Below, in pieces: positions 63,858-64,000 of a DNA stretch of 64,000 bases. The position numbers and the translations under genes are program-made. The stretch is from Streptococcus sp. LQJ-218. GTDB lineage: Bacteria; Bacillota; Bacilli; Lactobacillales; Streptococcaceae. Location of the stretch: positions 172,440 through 236,439 of the forward strand of contig NZ_QQRU01000003.1 of NCBI RefSeq assembly GCF_003428885.1. Reading direction: 5' to 3'. The notes under the pieces were generated by a model. That model saw only the letters and a list, made by a program, of their open reading frames with translations, was not told the origin of the DNA and did not search any database. Positions within the stretch are counted from its first letter, which is position 1. Every line of letters begins with the position of its first letter.

Positions 63858-64000
63858 TGCACCCCAAAAGTTAGACAGAAAAAATCTAATTTTTGGGGTG
63901 TTTTTATTATGAAATTAACTTATGAGGATAAAGTTCAGATCTATAAACTTAGAAAGCAAGGATATAGTATAGAGAAGCTTTCAAATAAATTTGGGATAAA
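63858..64000 (+). mobile_element. left end of an IS3-family insertion sequence (cut by window edge)
   Basis: TGCACCCCAAAAGTTAGACA (63858-63877) is the typical terminal repeat of an IS3-family (IS150-like) element. CACCCCAAAA and TTTTTGGGGTG then form a hairpin (63860-63900) which can also terminate thrS readthrough and shield the transposase from outside transcription. The right end is beyond the window. Confidence 0.82.
63909..64000 (+). CDS. IS3-family transposase OrfA, N-terminal fragment
   Basis: The frame starting MKLTYEDKVQIYKLRKQG runs to the window edge (30 residues), the helix-turn-helix start of an IS3-family OrfA. Incomplete because the window ends. Confidence 0.8.
   Translation, partial: MKLTYEDKVQIYKLRKQGYSIEKLSNKFGI

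Noticed and set aside
1..64000. CRISPR array, prophage or integrative element
   Set aside because: No regularly spaced repeats, integrase or phage genes were seen; the only transposase is the IS3-family fragment at the right edge.

Overview
The window looks like chromosomal DNA of a mitis-group Streptococcus (S. mitis / oralis / pneumoniae cluster). Evidence: low G+C, dense operons, five BOX repeats of the pneumococcal type, a BgaA-type surface beta-galactosidase, a vex/vncRS locus, HPr kinase and CodY, and proteins whose sequences and order I recognise from pneumococcus. No rRNA, CRISPR array or prophage was seen.

Layout. 1-13 kb: housekeeping genes, mostly on the minus strand (NagD-like phosphatase, acyl-ACP thioesterase, hemW, YtxH/DUF948 pair, lgt, hprK, rpsU, nagB), then queA on plus, then yihY, a Na+/H+ antiporter, a methyltransferase and a radical-SAM protein on minus. 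13-21.8 kb: a 7.25-kb bgaA-type gene split by one in-frame amber codon, followed by a decayed strip holding a broken small membrane-protein gene and a threonine tRNA relic interrupted by a BOX element. 21.8-31.4 kb: a three-gene ABC-2 exporter under a candidate CcpA site, fba, vncS/vncR, vex3/vex2/vex1 and tRNA-Leu. 31.4-41.2 kb: pncA-codY, cshA, an MFS carrier, an RclA/Har-like flavoprotein, murT-gatD (lipid II amidation) and pepQ. 41.4-55.5 kb: vitamin B6 salvage genes with truA, an MFS carrier, cmk with a LysM protein, a ferredoxin, a glycosyltransferase with galE, a glycine-oxidase-like flavoprotein, nif3/trmK, a P-type ATPase and plsC. 55.5-60.3 kb: an iron-siderophore uptake operon with its own esterase, then cadD with a short cysteine-rich leader ORF. 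60.7-64 kb: rpsO, a small membrane protein, a T-box leader, thrS and the left end of an IS3-family element.

The signals most worth following are: (i) the amber codon that cuts the beta-galactosidase off from its carbohydrate-binding, G5 and LPXTG parts; (ii) a BOX element inserted in a tRNA D-arm, with the host sequence recoverable; (iii) seven genes whose -10 box lies 6-7 nt upstream of the start codon, predicting leaderless mRNAs; (iv) a cysteine-rich leader ORF overlapping a sequence that can pair with the cadD ribosome-binding site; (v) a dispersed terminator hairpin, found at three convergent gene junctions, with compensatory base changes.

Comparisons with pneumococcus are from memory; no database search was run.
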